The notes: a model not told the origin generated them from the sequence alone. Positions 35,421 to 48,683 are shown, numbered from the stretch's first letter. The stretch: DNA of 64,000 nt from Panulirus ornatus (GCF_036320965.1 NC_092228.1:19324893-19388892); one strand, 5' to 3'. A program made the numbers and translations.

Positions 35421-35424
35421 ACAC

Positions 35425-36395
35425 ATGTACATTTTCATACTTGATTGCCATTTCCCACATTAGCAAGGTAGTGCCAGGAAAAGACGAAGAAAGGCAGCAT
35501 TTGTTCACATCCATTCTCTAGCTGTCATGAGTAATGCACTGAAACAACAGCTTCCTATCCACAACCAGGCCCCAAAGGCCTTTCCACAGTTTACTCTGCT
35601 TTACATGCCCTGGTTCTGGCAAGTGACAACCCCTTTATACCAAATGATTCCATTTCACTCTATCTTGTGCACACCTTTACCCTCCTGAATGTCCAGGCCC
35701 AGGTCTCTCAAAAGTATTTTACTTCATCCTTTCATCTCTAGTTTGGTCTACCCGTTGTCCAAGTTCCATCCAGTTCTGAAACATATATTCTCTGGCAACC
35801 TTTCCTCATTCATTCTCTCCTTATGTCCAAACCATTTCAGCACACCCTCTTCAGCTCTCTCAACCACACTCTTTCTATGTACCTTGCATCCATTCAATAT
35901 CATTGGGACTACTATAACATCAAACAAACCCATTTTTATACTTTCAGATTGAGATCTCTCTTTCTACACATTTATCATCCATGGAATCTTTGCCCCTTCA
36001 TCCATTCAGTGACTCACTTCTGCTTCCATGGTTTCATATGCTGCCACTTTCTCTTCTAGGTATCTAAAACACCCCACTTCCTCCAGGTTCTCTTCATGCA
36101 AACTCACACCCCAGCTAAGCAACCTGTCCCTCTGCAATGCAAAGCCTTGCTTTTATTCACATTTACTCTCAACTTTCTCCTTTCACACACTCTCCAAAAC
36201 TCGGACACCAACCTCTGCACTTCCTCACTCAAATCTACTATCAGTGCTAAGTCATCAGCAAACAACAACTGACTCACTTCCCATGCCTCCTCACCCCCTG
36301 CAGACTGCAAACCTCCCCCCCCCCCTCTTGAAGAGCCTCGCATTTCCCTTGCTCACTACCCTATCTATACACAAATTAAAAGCAACAGTACCATC
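35425..36395 (-). mobile_element. Old RTE LINE, RT plus tail, strongly decayed
   Basis: The tail remnant (35,425-35,640) carries a CCCACATTAGCAAGGTAG module. RT blocks follow: RAEEGVLKWFGHKERMNEERL (35,748-35,933) and LLFADDLALIVDLSEEVQRL with VCERRKLRVNVNKSK (36,104-36,343). It is more diverged than its neighbour at 33,566-35,420. Confidence 0.75.
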
Positions 36396-36929
36396 ACACA
36401 CACACCTTGCTCATCTACACATGCTATGTATCTTTTGAGTTATAGTTTGAAGTGGAATATTAACCAAACTGCTCATGAGGAGAATGTAAGACATGGAAGG
36501 AATAATGCACTGGCAAACACTGTGATGAATGGATACATGAACATATGCACAAACAGAAAAATAAATCTTAATATCAGGACTATTATTTCTATCTTTAAAA
36601 AGAAAACAAAAGTACCATATCTGCTTATCTATTGTATCTTAACCTTTTGAGGAAACAAAGATGGAAAGCAAGGTGTAAATTCATATCAGTCATAGAAGTT
36701 TCCATTCTTCATAAAGATGCCTGTGAAATTTTATAGAATGGATAGATGAACACTGGAAAACTTCTAAACATGGGTTATTCAGTAAATTGGGATTGTAATA
36801 TGGAAAGTTATAATTTGTCCTTTCACTGATGACTGATATACAAATAGCCTGATCACCAATGAAAATGTGAATCATAACGATGAAGTAAGAGCTTAAGTGT
36901 TAAAGTGGTATGACAAATAAAAGATATTT

Positions 36930-37966
36930 TTTATATTTTATTATACTTTGTCGCTGTCTCCCGTGTTTGCGAGGTAGCGCAAGGAAACAGACGAAAGAAA
37001 TGGCCCAACCCCCCCCATACACATGTATATACATACGTCCACACACGCAAATATACATACCTACACAGCTTTCCATGGTTTACCCCAGACGCTTCACATG
37101 CCCTGATTCAATCCACTGACAGCACGTCAACCCCGGTATACCACATCGCTCCAATTCACTCTATTCCTTGCCCTCCTTTCACCCTCCTGCATGTTCAGGC
37201 CCCGATCACACAAAATCTTTTTCACTCCATCTTTCCACCTCCAATTTGGTCTCCCTCTTCTCCTCGTTCCCTCCACCTCCGACACATATATCCTCTTGGT
37301 CAATCTTTCCTCACTCATTCTCTCCATGTGCCCAATCCACTTCAAAACACCCTCTTCTGCTCTCTCAACCACGCTCTTTTTATTTCCACACATCTCTCTT
37401 ACCCTTACGTTACTCACTCGATCAAACCACCTCACACCACACATTGTCCTCAAACATCTCATTTCCAGCACATCCATCCTCCTGCGCACAACTCTATCCA
37501 TACCCCACGCCTCGCAACCATACAACATTGTTGGAACCACTATTCCTTCAAACATACCCATTTTTGCTTTCCGAGATAATGTTCTCGACTTCCACACATT
37601 CTTCAAGGCTCCCAGAATTTTCGCCCCCTCCCCCACCCTATGATCCACTTCCGCTTCCATGGTTCCATCCGCTGCCAGATCCACTCCCAGATATCTAAAA
37701 CACTTCACTTCCTCCAGTTTTTCTCCATTCAAACTCACCTCCCAATTGACTTGACCCTCAACCCTACTGTACCTAATAACCTTGCTCTTATTCACATTTA
37801 CTCTTAACTTTCTTCTTCCACACACTTTACCAAACTCAGTCACCAGATTCTGCAGTTTCTCACATGAATCAGCCACCAGCGCTGTATCATCAGCGAACAA
37901 CAACTGACTCACTTCCCAAGCTCTCTCATCCCCAACAGACTTCATACTTGCCCCTCTTTCCAAAAC
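36930..37966 (-). mobile_element. Young RTE LINE RT fragment plus short tail in the LRR gene intron
   Basis: A tail with the hairpin module (36,950-37,000) and a T-rich end leads into a 278-codon open frame (37,127-37,963). It contains LLFADDTALVAD, DLAADGTMEAEV, FEGIVVPTMLYGCEAWG and GRPNWRWKDG. It is 5'-truncated at the same point ([15 protein letters not shown]) as the - strand copies in the tandem units. It runs in the same direction as the host gene. Confidence 0.9.
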
Positions 37967-38775
37967 TGATGTGAAAAAATAATAGTTTATCTAACTGAAA
38001 ATAGTGGAAGCATAAGAGGAGACTGTAGAAGAAACGATTATATCTAAGAATGAGTGAGCACATATGACATATATTAAGAGGGGAGTTTGCAGTGACAACC
38101 CTAGTTCCTTAGTTCAGCTTAATGTAAAAGAAGAGGATCTGTATACATTTGTAGAAGGTTACAAAATCTAACTAGTTCTCATATCCAAATAACAAGAGTT
38201 CTGATTTTCCTTGTATATAAAATATAAAAAAGATTCTGTGATTTAGGTCGGCTGACTAAACTTGTTTCATATGTGCCAATTGAAATATGGTTACAAAAAA
38301 AGGTAAGGACCAACTGGCATGAAAAAAAAAAATCTTTCAACTATTATTCTTTTCAGTGCTACAACTGAAAGCACTTTACTTTTGACCTAACAACTTTAGT
38401 TTTTAGCCTAACTCTTTCTCCCTTTTTAGCACATGACCGCATACTTCTTAAGCCTAAGTATATCTTACCTTATACAGAGCATTTGTAACACTTTATACTT
38501 GTCAGACCATCTCCAATCTCAGTGTACAGTATTGTTTCATGTCTATTGATGCCAATACTGTACTTCTATAAAGCAGATCCCTAAAGTACCCTTTACCAGA
38601 GCAATACTGTTACTTCAGAAACAAACAACTTGTTTCCTATTTAAAGCTCTCAAACTAGTAAAAACTCAGAAAAAACTAAATTTAAATGGAGAGAAATAAG
38701 GAGAAATGCCAAGTAGGAAAAACAAATGCAAAATCTAAACATGCAGAAATTAAGAGAATGCCAACTTTTTCTCAC

Positions 38776-38922
38776 CAAACACTGGGAGATTATAATTTTT
38801 TGAGTGGATCCATTGTGATCTCGGAATGCAGATGTTGCCAGCTGAGTAACACACACACTGTGAAGAAGATTCTGAGCAATGCAGTCAGCAGCCCACTCTT
38901 GCAGACTTTTCATTGGAGTCAT
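38776..38922 (-). CDS. Leucine-rich-repeat-like protein, first coding exon
   Basis: A splice acceptor (TTTTTATGCTTTCAG, exon from 38,939) is followed by 17 bases of untranslated sequence and an ATG at 38,922. A TAG in frame nine bases before the ATG fixes the start. The 49 codons start MTPMKSLQEWAADCIAQNLL and end QKIIISQCL at a GTGAGA donor (38,775) in phase 0, matching the phase-0 acceptor of the exon ending at 31,967. The SLQEWAADCIAQNL helix resembles the short N-terminal helix that binds elongin C in some LRR ubiquitin-ligase receptors (inference). An upstream untranslated exon must exist at higher coordinates; it was not identified. Confidence 0.65.
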
Positions 38923-38939
38923 AATGAACTATTCCTTAA

Positions 38940-41270
38940 CTGAAAGCATAAAAATATTCTGTCATACATTACGAATGCATGGCAAAATCACAGAATCTGG
39001 TTGTGAGGAATAATGGTAAAGTGTATGGATTAGAAGACTAAACAGTGTGAAAGGCCTAAAGTGATGATGATGACAAGACATAGAAGGGGAATGTTTAACA
39101 GGTCTACATTTAAAGTGATAAAGAATAGGACAGAGTAGGAGAATCAGCAAGCCTATGCCTAGAGTGACAGTCTCATATTAATGAATGGAAGACACAGGCC
39201 TCACTTTTTGCCATAACTGGTTTCTGGCTTAAATGTGCAGGTCCTGACTTTTAATATCCTAAACTTGACACTTTCAAGAGCAGGCCAGTGAGTTAGTTGT
39301 GGTGACCATAAGTTGCCAAATGCCATGAAACATTCACTCATAAGAAAAATAACTCAGTCCTCATTTCCTAGTCAGTGACTGCATCATGTGCTGCACCATT
39401 CAAGTTTTATAATTTGCTTATGGCTGGATACCCTAGCTTTAATCATGTTTTATAGATGCAGGTCTATGGGGCCTGACTGCAGATATGGGCCTGTGGTTTC
39501 TGGGCATTACACATGACAGCTAGAGAGTGGATGTCAATGAGTGAGGTCATTTCTTTGTCTGCTCATATCATTACCTTACTGACAGGAAATGGGGAACAGT
39601 TTGAATAGGAAAAGAAGAAGCAACAGATCACAAAAGCAAAACGGTGCAACAGATCAGTAAATCAAATATAATAAGTCAGGAGAGTAACAAACTTAATGAG
39701 AACATAAAGCATACTTAAAAAAACATGTGGGTTATCCATTGATTTACTGCTTAAATGTCTCTGCATGCCCCCCTCACCACGAAATTGGACCAGTCAAATA
39801 GTAAATAGACTTTAGTTTGTTTTTAATTGTTTTAAAGTTGCTTAGGTGTGCTTTATAATGCTGGCACATTAAACATGTAATAAGAGATGACATAGGCCTT
39901 CAGAAATGCTAGTTGTATCTATGGGTGTAAGGTAAACAACTCCCACATCCCGCCTCCCAACCATGCTTAGATTGCGGCTGTCACTACATGGTATAAGATA
40001 TATTACTTTATTCACGGCTTCATATTTGGTAAAATGTGTCCTCCATTTTCTACAGGTTCTTTGTTTAGAAGAGACACTTGACTTTTTCTCATTCCATACA
40101 CACATGAAGAACAGAAAGAATTTTTCCATGCAATGCATGAAAAGGGATGAATGTCCTAGGCCTAAAGTACTGACCAAGAATGATATGGAAGGGGTGCAGT
40201 AAACTAAGAAAAATTTTTAAGTCATGATCATTACAGAAGAGGAAGGAAAGAGGGTTTGAAAGTATGATGGGTAAGAACAGGGGAAGAATGATGGGAACAG
40301 GCCAAAAGCTATTAAGATTCTATTGCCATGGCCACCACCTCATATTTGAAAAAACAGTAGGTGCTGAAGCATGAAAACCCATTTCTCTAACGTAGGCAGA
40401 TTCATACAGACATCTGAACTTGAGCTTTGTGAAAGTTAGCACTTCACTTCTAAATTGGGTGTATCCAACTTGGAGGAGTCAGTGTGTTCAATCTCCATAA
40501 CACCCATGAGGCCAGCTGATGCTCATTTACAGAGTCCCAGATAAGGTCTATAACATTACTGGACAGCAGTGATGTAGCAAAGAGCTGGCAACATATCCTA
40601 TCAAGAGAGTCTGTCCTGTCCCTTGGGCCTGTTATTATTCAGACTCATGATGTCTTTCCAAAAAGGAAACGGAGAAGAATGATGGCTGATCATTCTGTTT
40701 ACAATTGGGGAATGATTTTTCATACTTACAAACCTACATTTCTCATCCATAGAAAGAGCCCTATTGAGCATCTGGGAGCATAACCTCATGATGGAGTAGG
40801 GGACAAAGAAAAAAAAAAATTCCTTTGGCATCAACTTGGCCTTCATTGTGGATTGTTCTCAAATGAATGGAGAATTTCTAGATCAACATAAGGGATAACA
40901 GCTAGAGCTAGGCATAGGTGTCATTTCAAAATATGAGTTGTTGAAAGTCACAAACATCTTACTATAATTTCATCCAAGAGAGATTCCTTCAGAAAGCCAC
41001 AACGTAATCCATTTGATTAACAACACTGGCTCTAGTAGACGAATCTGGCAGTAAAAGGAGTATCAACTTCTGGATGCAACATGAATGTTTCCTTCCTATC
41101 AAAAAAGGCTCAATGATCCTGAATGACCACAAAGAATTTTCTAATGTAAATTTCAAGTCTCATTTTAGCTTGAAACTTTGTTTTGAAAAACCTTAACCAT
41201 AAATGCTAAATCCTAACTTCTGAGGATTCTGCAGCAAAACAATGATAACTCTTCTTGAGCCTAAAGGTAG
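38940..41270. other. Unrecognised sequence upstream of the LRR-like gene's coding start
   Basis: Apart from a LINE tail scrap at about 39,450-39,610, I see no conserved frame or repeat. It is presumably intronic or intergenic with respect to the - strand gene, because the exon at 38,939 is preceded by a splice acceptor. Confidence 0.4.
39450..39610 (+). repeat. Old RTE LINE tail scrap
   Basis: GGGGCCTGACTGCAGATATGG, GCATTACACATGACAGCTAG and a decayed hairpin block (CATTACCTTACTGACAGGAAATGG) follow the order of the long tail at 51,720-51,860. Confidence 0.55.
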
Positions 41271-41274
41271 AAGG

Positions 41275-41470
41275 ATCAGACTTCATCTATCTATCTATAT
41301 CTCCAATGCCTGTTCCAACTGGAACTCTCTCAAAGGGGTGGCAACAGCAACAGTCAACATAACAAGTGAACTCCTGGGCTGCTTCTTAGCCTTTAGTGCC
41401 TCACCCTTAACAGGCCAATGGTAGAGGGTACCCCTGGTGCAGTGTTTCCATAGGATCCTACATAATGCTC
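41275..41470 (-). repeat. SINE-B copy with GATA-type tail
   Basis: Read on the - strand: TGGCCTGTTAAGGGTGAGGC, ACTAAAGGC, GAGTTCACTTGTTATG, a GTTGCCACCCC block, GAGTTCCAGTTGGAACA and a tail GATATAGATAGATAGATG. The same order appears at 62,820-63,003 on the + strand, so this is a dispersed repeat. Its class is inferred from size and the short-repeat tail. Confidence 0.65.
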
Positions 41471-44150
41471 CAGCCTAAATGTTCCTAGCTACTACTTCTA
41501 TCTACTGCTCCTACCATTTTGCAAAAGGCAGGGCAAGCGCATAAAGCTCACTGCAAGAAAAACTATAGTTATGAAGAATGAGCTGTGTGAGTTAAGTGTT
41601 GTCAAGTGTTACGTATGACAGGGAGAGACTGTACGTTTGCAGACAAAATGCCAGTTGTCCATGTGTTAGTGAAGCAGAAAGAAAAGATAGCTAACTGGGT
41701 CACAAGAGTTCAACTTGATATTGACAAAAGTGCTGGCTCATTAAGCAGATGTCACTAACCCTCCCGATACCCAGGTGGGTAATACTGGTAATACACCATC
41801 TTGGTCGTTGGCTGCCAATCAGCTACTACCACCAAAGTTCCATCAAAGTAAAGAAAATGGGAAGTTTTAATTAAAGAACTTACTAACAATAAGAATTAAT
41901 GAAGGTGACCCACACTAACCTACTTTAATGTACTTAATTTTGATCCACAAGCTCCAGACAGTATTAGGAAACTTTAAAATCGGCTCCAAAGAAACTTCAC
42001 AAAGCAGTAACAGAAACTTTTAAACCTTACTAACTGTCAGAATACTATAAAAGAAAACCAACAGCAAACCCTGCTGAAGGATCTGTCATAATAGAATAAG
42101 TGACACATGTAACAGGGTTCTCTGGGATCAACAGTAAATTTTAACATCGCTAAGAAAATCAAGGTCAGAGATGTGCCTGACAATTGAGTACTTTATAAAT
42201 TTGAATGAGGTCACAAAATGTCTGGAAGAGTTTGGAAATCAGTGAAGTCACTACACAATTACTAATTCAACTACACTAACACACCATAGCTATGAATAAT
42301 TTCATGGCTTGCCTAATTAACAAGAGGGAATCCCTCATTATATAACATGAACTCAATGATTGATGTGATATTTTCCCAATGACAGCTTGTAGACAGCTTG
42401 TCATATGGATTGTGGTCAGCTTAACTTGGCTTCTGACATTAGCCTGTAGACTTTAAGTAGACAGGTTGTCTTGGCTTGTAGACAGCAGCATGTCAACAGC
42501 TTGTCTTGGTTTGGAGACAGTATGTAAACAGCTTGCCATGGCTGGCAGACAGTGAGTTGTGGCTTGTGACAGCAGTCTGTAGAGGATTTTCTAAGGTTTC
42601 CTTGGCCTGTGTAGCTGCTACTCTGCATCTTATGTTTCTAGACACCTGGTCATGACTAAAAAGATGTCCTGTACACTGGATAGACAAATTTCCTGAATCT
42701 AAGGCTTCCTGAAGTGCACAGACCAGAAACACCATTTTCAGAGTGTGAAGAATACAAAGGTTTTAATCATTTTGCCTAAGTAAGGGTGCAGCCTCTGATA
42801 CTCCCTTTCTCAATGACATTACATGTGTTTAGAGAAAGGCTAATAACTTTTTTACCAAATCTAATAACCTCTTAATCATGAGACTGATGGTATCTTACAC
42901 TCCCAGCAATTTCTTGTACAGTAGTTTGAAAATGGCATTTAACTCCACAGTTGCCTAACCATCCTCTTCATGTATGCTAATTGGCAAATATAGTCAGCAA
43001 ATATCTCATAATCTGAAGAAAATATAGTTCAGCTTCATTAGATTAATTCATGGACTCAGTTGATCTGTCTTACTGAAAGTTGTAACTTGTACAAAAGTAG
43101 ATTTTGAAGAATGTTTTTAAAAACTTGCTCTCCAGAACACTATCCAGTAAATTTTGAGACTCTTTACCATCCCTGGGGGTTTGGATGCTTTAACTCCTGT
43201 CTTTTGTTGAGATAACTGCCTCTTACCCTCTGCTAAACCATCCATTATGTAGAAGTAGTCTGCTTGTGCATCCCCAAGTCTTCCCTAACAATCAGTGCCT
43301 TTACATTTGTGAAATGTTATTGTCCTGCTCATTGCCAGGGTCATAAATGACCTCCCACCACATAATTCTCACAACATTGATGTCAACCATCAATTAAAGG
43401 GATTTTTTTAATGAAAGAACAGAGGGGAAAGTAAAACCAGAAAAAAAATGCTCAAAAGGAAACCACACCAGGGAGTTTTTCCTTCTCTAAAACTTATATA
43501 TCCTTCTAGGGTAAGAAAGCCTCACAAGATTGAAAGCATGCTTAAGAAAAACTTTTAAATTAGCATTTGACTAAACCCAATATACTTATCTCAATAATTA
43601 TCCTGAAGCATTCTAGGATCCATCTTCTCTGAAGTCAGTATCCCCAGCACCACAAAAGGTAGACCTCTAAGGCTAGACCAAGGTAAGGTTTGTTGATCTC
43701 CTTTAATGAAAGGGTTCCCAAGAAGACCAATGTAAAACTAACTTCTACACAACATAAACTCTAGAAAACAGGATAGGTTGGGACATAAAATGTTTTTCAT
43801 CCAAAAAGTGATACCCCTTGCATGGAGGGACTTTAAGTTTCCAGGACGAACAAAAAGATGTTCCCATGCCAGTTTCTAATGATCTCTACAAAGTCTCTAC
43901 GAGAGATAACTGACATGAGAAATTATACTTATTAGTCATAGCCTTCCAAGAATAAGTAACAAAAGGGGTATTTCTACATTTACATATTTCATTTTTAATG
44001 GTGACTCTACAGTGTAGGGCTTTTATTTATCTTAACCTAAGACATGCCATCTTCAAAAATCACTATGTGTAATTTATTAACCCTTTTTCTCAAGCCCAAG
44101 GCTAAAAGAGAAAGTTTTCATAAGACATGAAGCAGTTAAAATGCCACAAA
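41470..44150. other. Unrecognised sequence, possibly 3' part of the DIRS-like relic
   Basis: No clear frame was identified. Being downstream of the - strand DIRS-like RT, it could once have held that element's recombinase region, but I found no motif to support this. Short local repeats of AGACAGCTTG type occur at 42,380-42,540. Confidence 0.3.
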
Positions 44151-45720
44151 AATCAGAGACTGTTGATGGTCTAGGAATTTTGAAAGTCTCCAATCAGGAT
44201 AAGCCAGAGCTTTGATGTAGGGCTCCTGCAAAAAGGTATTGTGGTCTAGAAAAACTAAAAGTACCACCTGAGGAAAGTTGCATGGCTGAAGTTTCTGGCA
44301 TCAATATTGTCTCTCCCACACTGGGGTTACAAGTCAATATACCCTGAGAACCATTTAGCAGAAGAATTTTTCCCAGAGTTCCTTGGGGAAAAAAGAGAAA
44401 TTTGTCTCCAAAAACTCTGGTCCAAGGATATAGCTTATGCCCATTGTTGAATATCAGGAAGACAAAGCCACCATAATGAAAGAATCTAACTGAATGCATC
44501 TTTCCCTACAGATATTTCTCTTGTCACGGAATTAGATCTCAAGAAGGCATCTATCCACACTACATAAATGCTTTGAATATAGGAATCCTGAAGAGATGGA
44601 CCTTTGCACTTTCCATGGGGAAGAATTTCTTTCCATCATCCTTAAGAGAGTAAGGGATCTGAATGAGAATTTATTCATCAGACTGTGGATGGTCACAGTG
44701 TGGTCCATCAGCAATAAGATTCCACAAACTCAAGACATTCTAGTAAATGAAAAAGCACAAAACCAATAGCTCCTATGTTGAGCTGCCAAGACTTTTGTTT
44801 CTTCTCTCAACAAAATGCTCTAACATGACCCTACAATGAATGGACTTGAAACATTCATCCAAACTCCAAATAGGTTGGTGGGGCTGTCCAAGGAATAAGC
44901 CTTGGGAGATTTCTTACATATGTCCACCAACTGAAGTTTTTGGGTGAGACCTTCTGGTGATCTGTTTAACAGATGGAAAAGCTTTTATCCAAAATACAGT
45001 GTTACCATGTCTTTGTAATGAGCTGCAAAGATACTTTTCCCAAAGGATGTCCAAGTTGACATGGAAACCTATAATCTGGTGCTAAACTGTTATGGCAGCA
45101 TTTGTATTATCCAAGGCTGTGTCCTCCAGAAAACAACACTAATTTACTCCTAGCCAAGTAAAACTCTGAAAGGGAATCAAGCAAGACATTCTAGTCAATG
45201 ATAAAACCTGACTTTTTGAAAATACTCAGGATTCCCAAGACTTGTCTGGAACATTTCTCCAGTGATTTTGAGTTTACTAGAATATCACTGAGGTAGACTA
45301 GAACTACAGCATTGGAAGAGGTAAAGTATGGAGGCAGAAAAGCAGCAACTTGTCAAAACCTAAGGTACAATGAAAAAGCTGAAGGGCATCGCCTTGTACT
45401 GTCAAGTATGGACCTATCTTAAACGCCAAAAACTGCCTTGCTCTCGGATGAATTGGAATGTGCTAGTAAGCATCCTTGAGGTCTGTCATGTAATTCACAT
45501 AAGAGGAATGGTGGCTTCATCGTTTTATGAGGTAACTTGTGAGGAAAAGTTTGGGTTATATTTCTTTCTATGTCTGTGAAAAGTGCTTATATCATGTTCT
45601 ATGGCATACAACCCTGGTTCTCAAAGAAGAACCAATCTCTAGATCTAACTAGATGTGTCCTGAAAGGAACATGGAAGAACAAAGACATGGTGTAAGCATT
45701 TTCCTGTATGACCACGAAAT
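44150..45720 (-). pseudogene. DIRS-like retrotransposon RT/RNase H relic
   Basis: On the - strand near 45,500 the frame reads MTDLKDAY, a stop, HIPIHPRARQFLAFKIG: the DLKDAYWHIPIHP signature of DIRS/Gypsy-type RT. About 200 bases on, LVYLSDILVNSKSLEKCSRQ corresponds to the YLDD active site, with one Asp lost. Toward 44,200 a frame of 101 codons (44,194-44,499) has FLFFPQGTLGKILLLNGSQGILT and FSFSRPQYLFAGALHQ, reminiscent of the region after RNase H in DIRS elements. Many stops make it dead. The DIRS rather than Gypsy call is an inference from block order. Confidence 0.6.
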
Positions 45721-46021
45721 TCTTTGAGAATTTTCACCAGACATAAATATACTTCTTGAGTTTATTGCTTATGAATGTATAACAGTTGTCGGATTGAAGT
45801 GTGAATATAGAACAGTTGTGACATGGGTAAATAGATCAGATTAAGTGAGTTTAATATATTAAACCAATAATGTAAATTAGAAACAGCAAGGGGCCCAGAA
45901 AAGGTACCTGAGGTACAACTACATTTATAAACTGGGTATCAGAAGCTGTACAGTTTACAGAGGTATATTATATTCAGTTAGTTAGGTAACAGAGGATATC
46001 ATATATATATTTATTCATTTA

Positions 46022-47511
46022 TTCATTTTGCTTTGTCGCTGTCTCCCACGTTAGCAAGGTAGCACAAGGAAACAGACGAAAGAATGGCCCAACCCACCCA
46101 CATACACATGTATATACATACACGTCCAAACACGCAAAAATACATACCTATACATCTCATTGTATACATATATATACACACACAGACATATACATATATA
46201 CACATGTACATAATTCATACTGTGTGCCTTTATTCATTCCCATCGCCACCTCGCCACACATGGAATAACAACCCCCTCCCCCCCTCATGTGTGCGAGGTA
46301 GCGCTAGGAAAAGACAACAAAGGCCCCATTCGTTCACACTCAGTCTCTAGCTGTCATGTAATAATGCACCGAAACCACAGCACCCTTTCCACATCAAGGC
46401 CCCACAGAACTTTCCATGGTTTACCCCAGACGCTTCACATGCCCTGGTTCAATCCATTGACAGCACGTCGACCCCGGTATACCACATCGTTCCAATTCAC
46501 TCTATTCCTTGCACGCCTTTCACCCTCCTGCATGTTCAGGCCCCGATCACTCAAAATCTTTTCCACTCCATCTTTCCACCTCCAATTTGGTCTCCCACTT
46601 CCCCTCGTTCCCTCCACCTCTGACACATACATCCTCTTGGTCAATCTTTCCTCACTCATTCTCTCCATGTGCCCAAACAATTTCAAAACACCCTCTTCTG
46701 CTCTCTCAACCACGCTCTTTTTATTTCCACACATCTCTCTTACCCTTACGTTACTTACTCGATCAAACCACCTCACACCACACATTGTCCTCAAACATCT
46801 CATTTCCAGCACATCCATCCTCCTGCGCACAACTCTATCCATAGCCCATGCCTCGCAACCATACAACATTGTTGGAACCACTATTCCTTCAAACATACCC
46901 ATTTTTGCTTTCCGAGATAATGTTCTCTACTTCCACACATTCTTCAAGGCTCCCAGGATTTTCGCCCCCTCCCCCACCCTATGATCTACTTCCGCTTCCA
47001 TGGTTCCATCCGCTGCCAGATCCACTCCTAGATATCTAAAACACTTTACTTCCTCCAGTTTTTCTCCATTCAAACTTACCTCCCAATTGACTTGACCCTC
47101 AACCCTACTGTACCTAATTACCTTGCTCTTATTCACATTTACTCTTAACTTTCTTCTTTCACACACTTTACCAACCTCAGTCACCAGCTTCTGCAGTTTC
47201 TCACATGAATCAGCCACCAGCGCTGTATCATCAGCGAACAACAACTGACTCACTTCCCAAGCTCTCTCATCCCCAACAGACTTCATACTTGCCCCTCTTT
47301 CCAAAACTCTTGCATCTACCTCCCTAACAACCCCATCCATAAACAAATTAAACAACCATGGAGACATCACACACCCCTGCTGCAAACCTACATTCACTGA
47401 GAACCAATCACTTTCCTCTCTTCCTACACGTACACATGCCTTACATCCTCGATAAAAACTTTTCACTGCTTCTAACAACTTGCCTCCCAAACCATATATT
47501 CTTAATACCTT

Positions 47512-47515
<4 letters not shown>
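46022..47515 (-). mobile_element. RTE LINE, RT fragment plus long 3' tail
   Basis: The long tail (46,028-46,470) has two hairpin modules (near 46,032-46,075 and 46,288-46,310). RT frames run 46,435-46,902 (MGMFEGIVVPTMLYGCEAWA to GRPNWRWKDG) and 46,927-47,490 ([44 protein letters not shown]). The two frames are separated by a TAG in the SRTLSRKAK region near 46,928. The 5' end is truncated at KVLRIYG, next to a (TA)n tract. Confidence 0.9.
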
Positions 47516-47570
<55 letters not shown>

Positions 47571-47571
47571 A
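47516..47571. repeat. (TA)n followed by a T-tract, joint between two LINE copies
   Basis: About 36 bases of alternating TA run into about 18 T. The T-tract is the A-tail of the - strand copy that follows; the (TA)n lies against the truncated 5' end of the preceding copy. Confidence 0.95.
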
Positions 47572-48683
47572 TACCTCGTCGCTGTCTCCCGCGTTTGCGA
47601 GGTAGCGCAAGGAAACAGACGAAAGAAATGGCCCAACCCCCCCCCCATACACATGTACATACACACGTCCACACACGCAAATATACATACCTACACAGCT
47701 TTCCATGGTTTACCCCAGACGCTTCACATGCCTTGCTTCAATCCACTGACAGCACGTCAACCCCTGTATACCACATCGACTCCAATTCACTCTATTCTTG
47801 CCCTCCTTTCACCCTCCTGCATGTTCAGGCCCCGATCACACAAAATCTTTTTCACTCCATCTTTCCACCTCCAATTTGGTCTCCCTCTTCTCCTCGTTCC
47901 CTCCACCTCCGACACATATATCCTCTTGGTCAATCTCTCCTCACTCATTCTCTCCATGTGCCCAAACCATTTCAAAACACCCTCTTCTGCTCTCTCAACC
48001 ACGCTCTTTTTATTTCCACACATCTCTCTTACCCTTACGTTACTTACTCGATCAAACCACCTCACACCACACATTGTCCTCAAACATCTCATTTCCAGCA
48101 CATCCATCCTCCTGCGCACATCTCTATCCATAGCCCACGCCTCGCAACCATACAACATTGTTGGAACCACTATTCCCTCAAACATACCCATTTTTGCTTT
48201 CCGAGATAATGTTCTCGACTTCCACACATTTTTCAAGGCTCCCAAAATTTTCGCCCCCTCCCCCACCCTATGATCCACTTCCGCTTCCATGGTTCCATCC
48301 GCTGACAGATCCACTCCCAGATATCTAAAACACTTCACTTCCTCCAGTTTTTCTCCATTCAAACTCACCTCCCAATTGACTTGACCCTCACCCCTACTGT
48401 ACCTAATAACCTTGCTCTTATTCACATTTACTCTCAACTTTCTTCTTCCACACACTTTACCAAACTCAGTCACCAGCTTCTGCAGTTTCTCACATGAATC
48501 AGCCACCAGCGCTGTATCATCAGCGAACAACAACTGACTCACTTCCCAAGCTCTCTCATCCCCAACAGACTTCATACTTGCCCCTCTTTCCAGGACTCTT
48601 GCATTTACCTCCCTTACAACCCCATCCATAAACAAATTAAACAACCATGGAGACATCACACACCCCTGCCGCAAACCTACATT

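Larger units (their letters stand above)
31968..38775 (-). other. Intron of the LRR-like gene, filled with LINE relics
   Basis: It is bounded by GTGAGA at the donor (38,775 downward) and TTTTTTCAG at the acceptor (31,968). It contains a 61-bp tandem repeat, a SINE-A fragment, and at least five LINE pieces, most in the gene's own orientation. A small phase-0 exon inside cannot be excluded. 36,420-36,930 and 37,970-38,770 hold nothing recognisable. Confidence 0.6.

Noticed and set aside
38962..39150. Small - strand frame upstream of the LRR gene start
   Set aside because: It lies before the splice acceptor of the first coding exon, is not in frame with it, and shows no motif.
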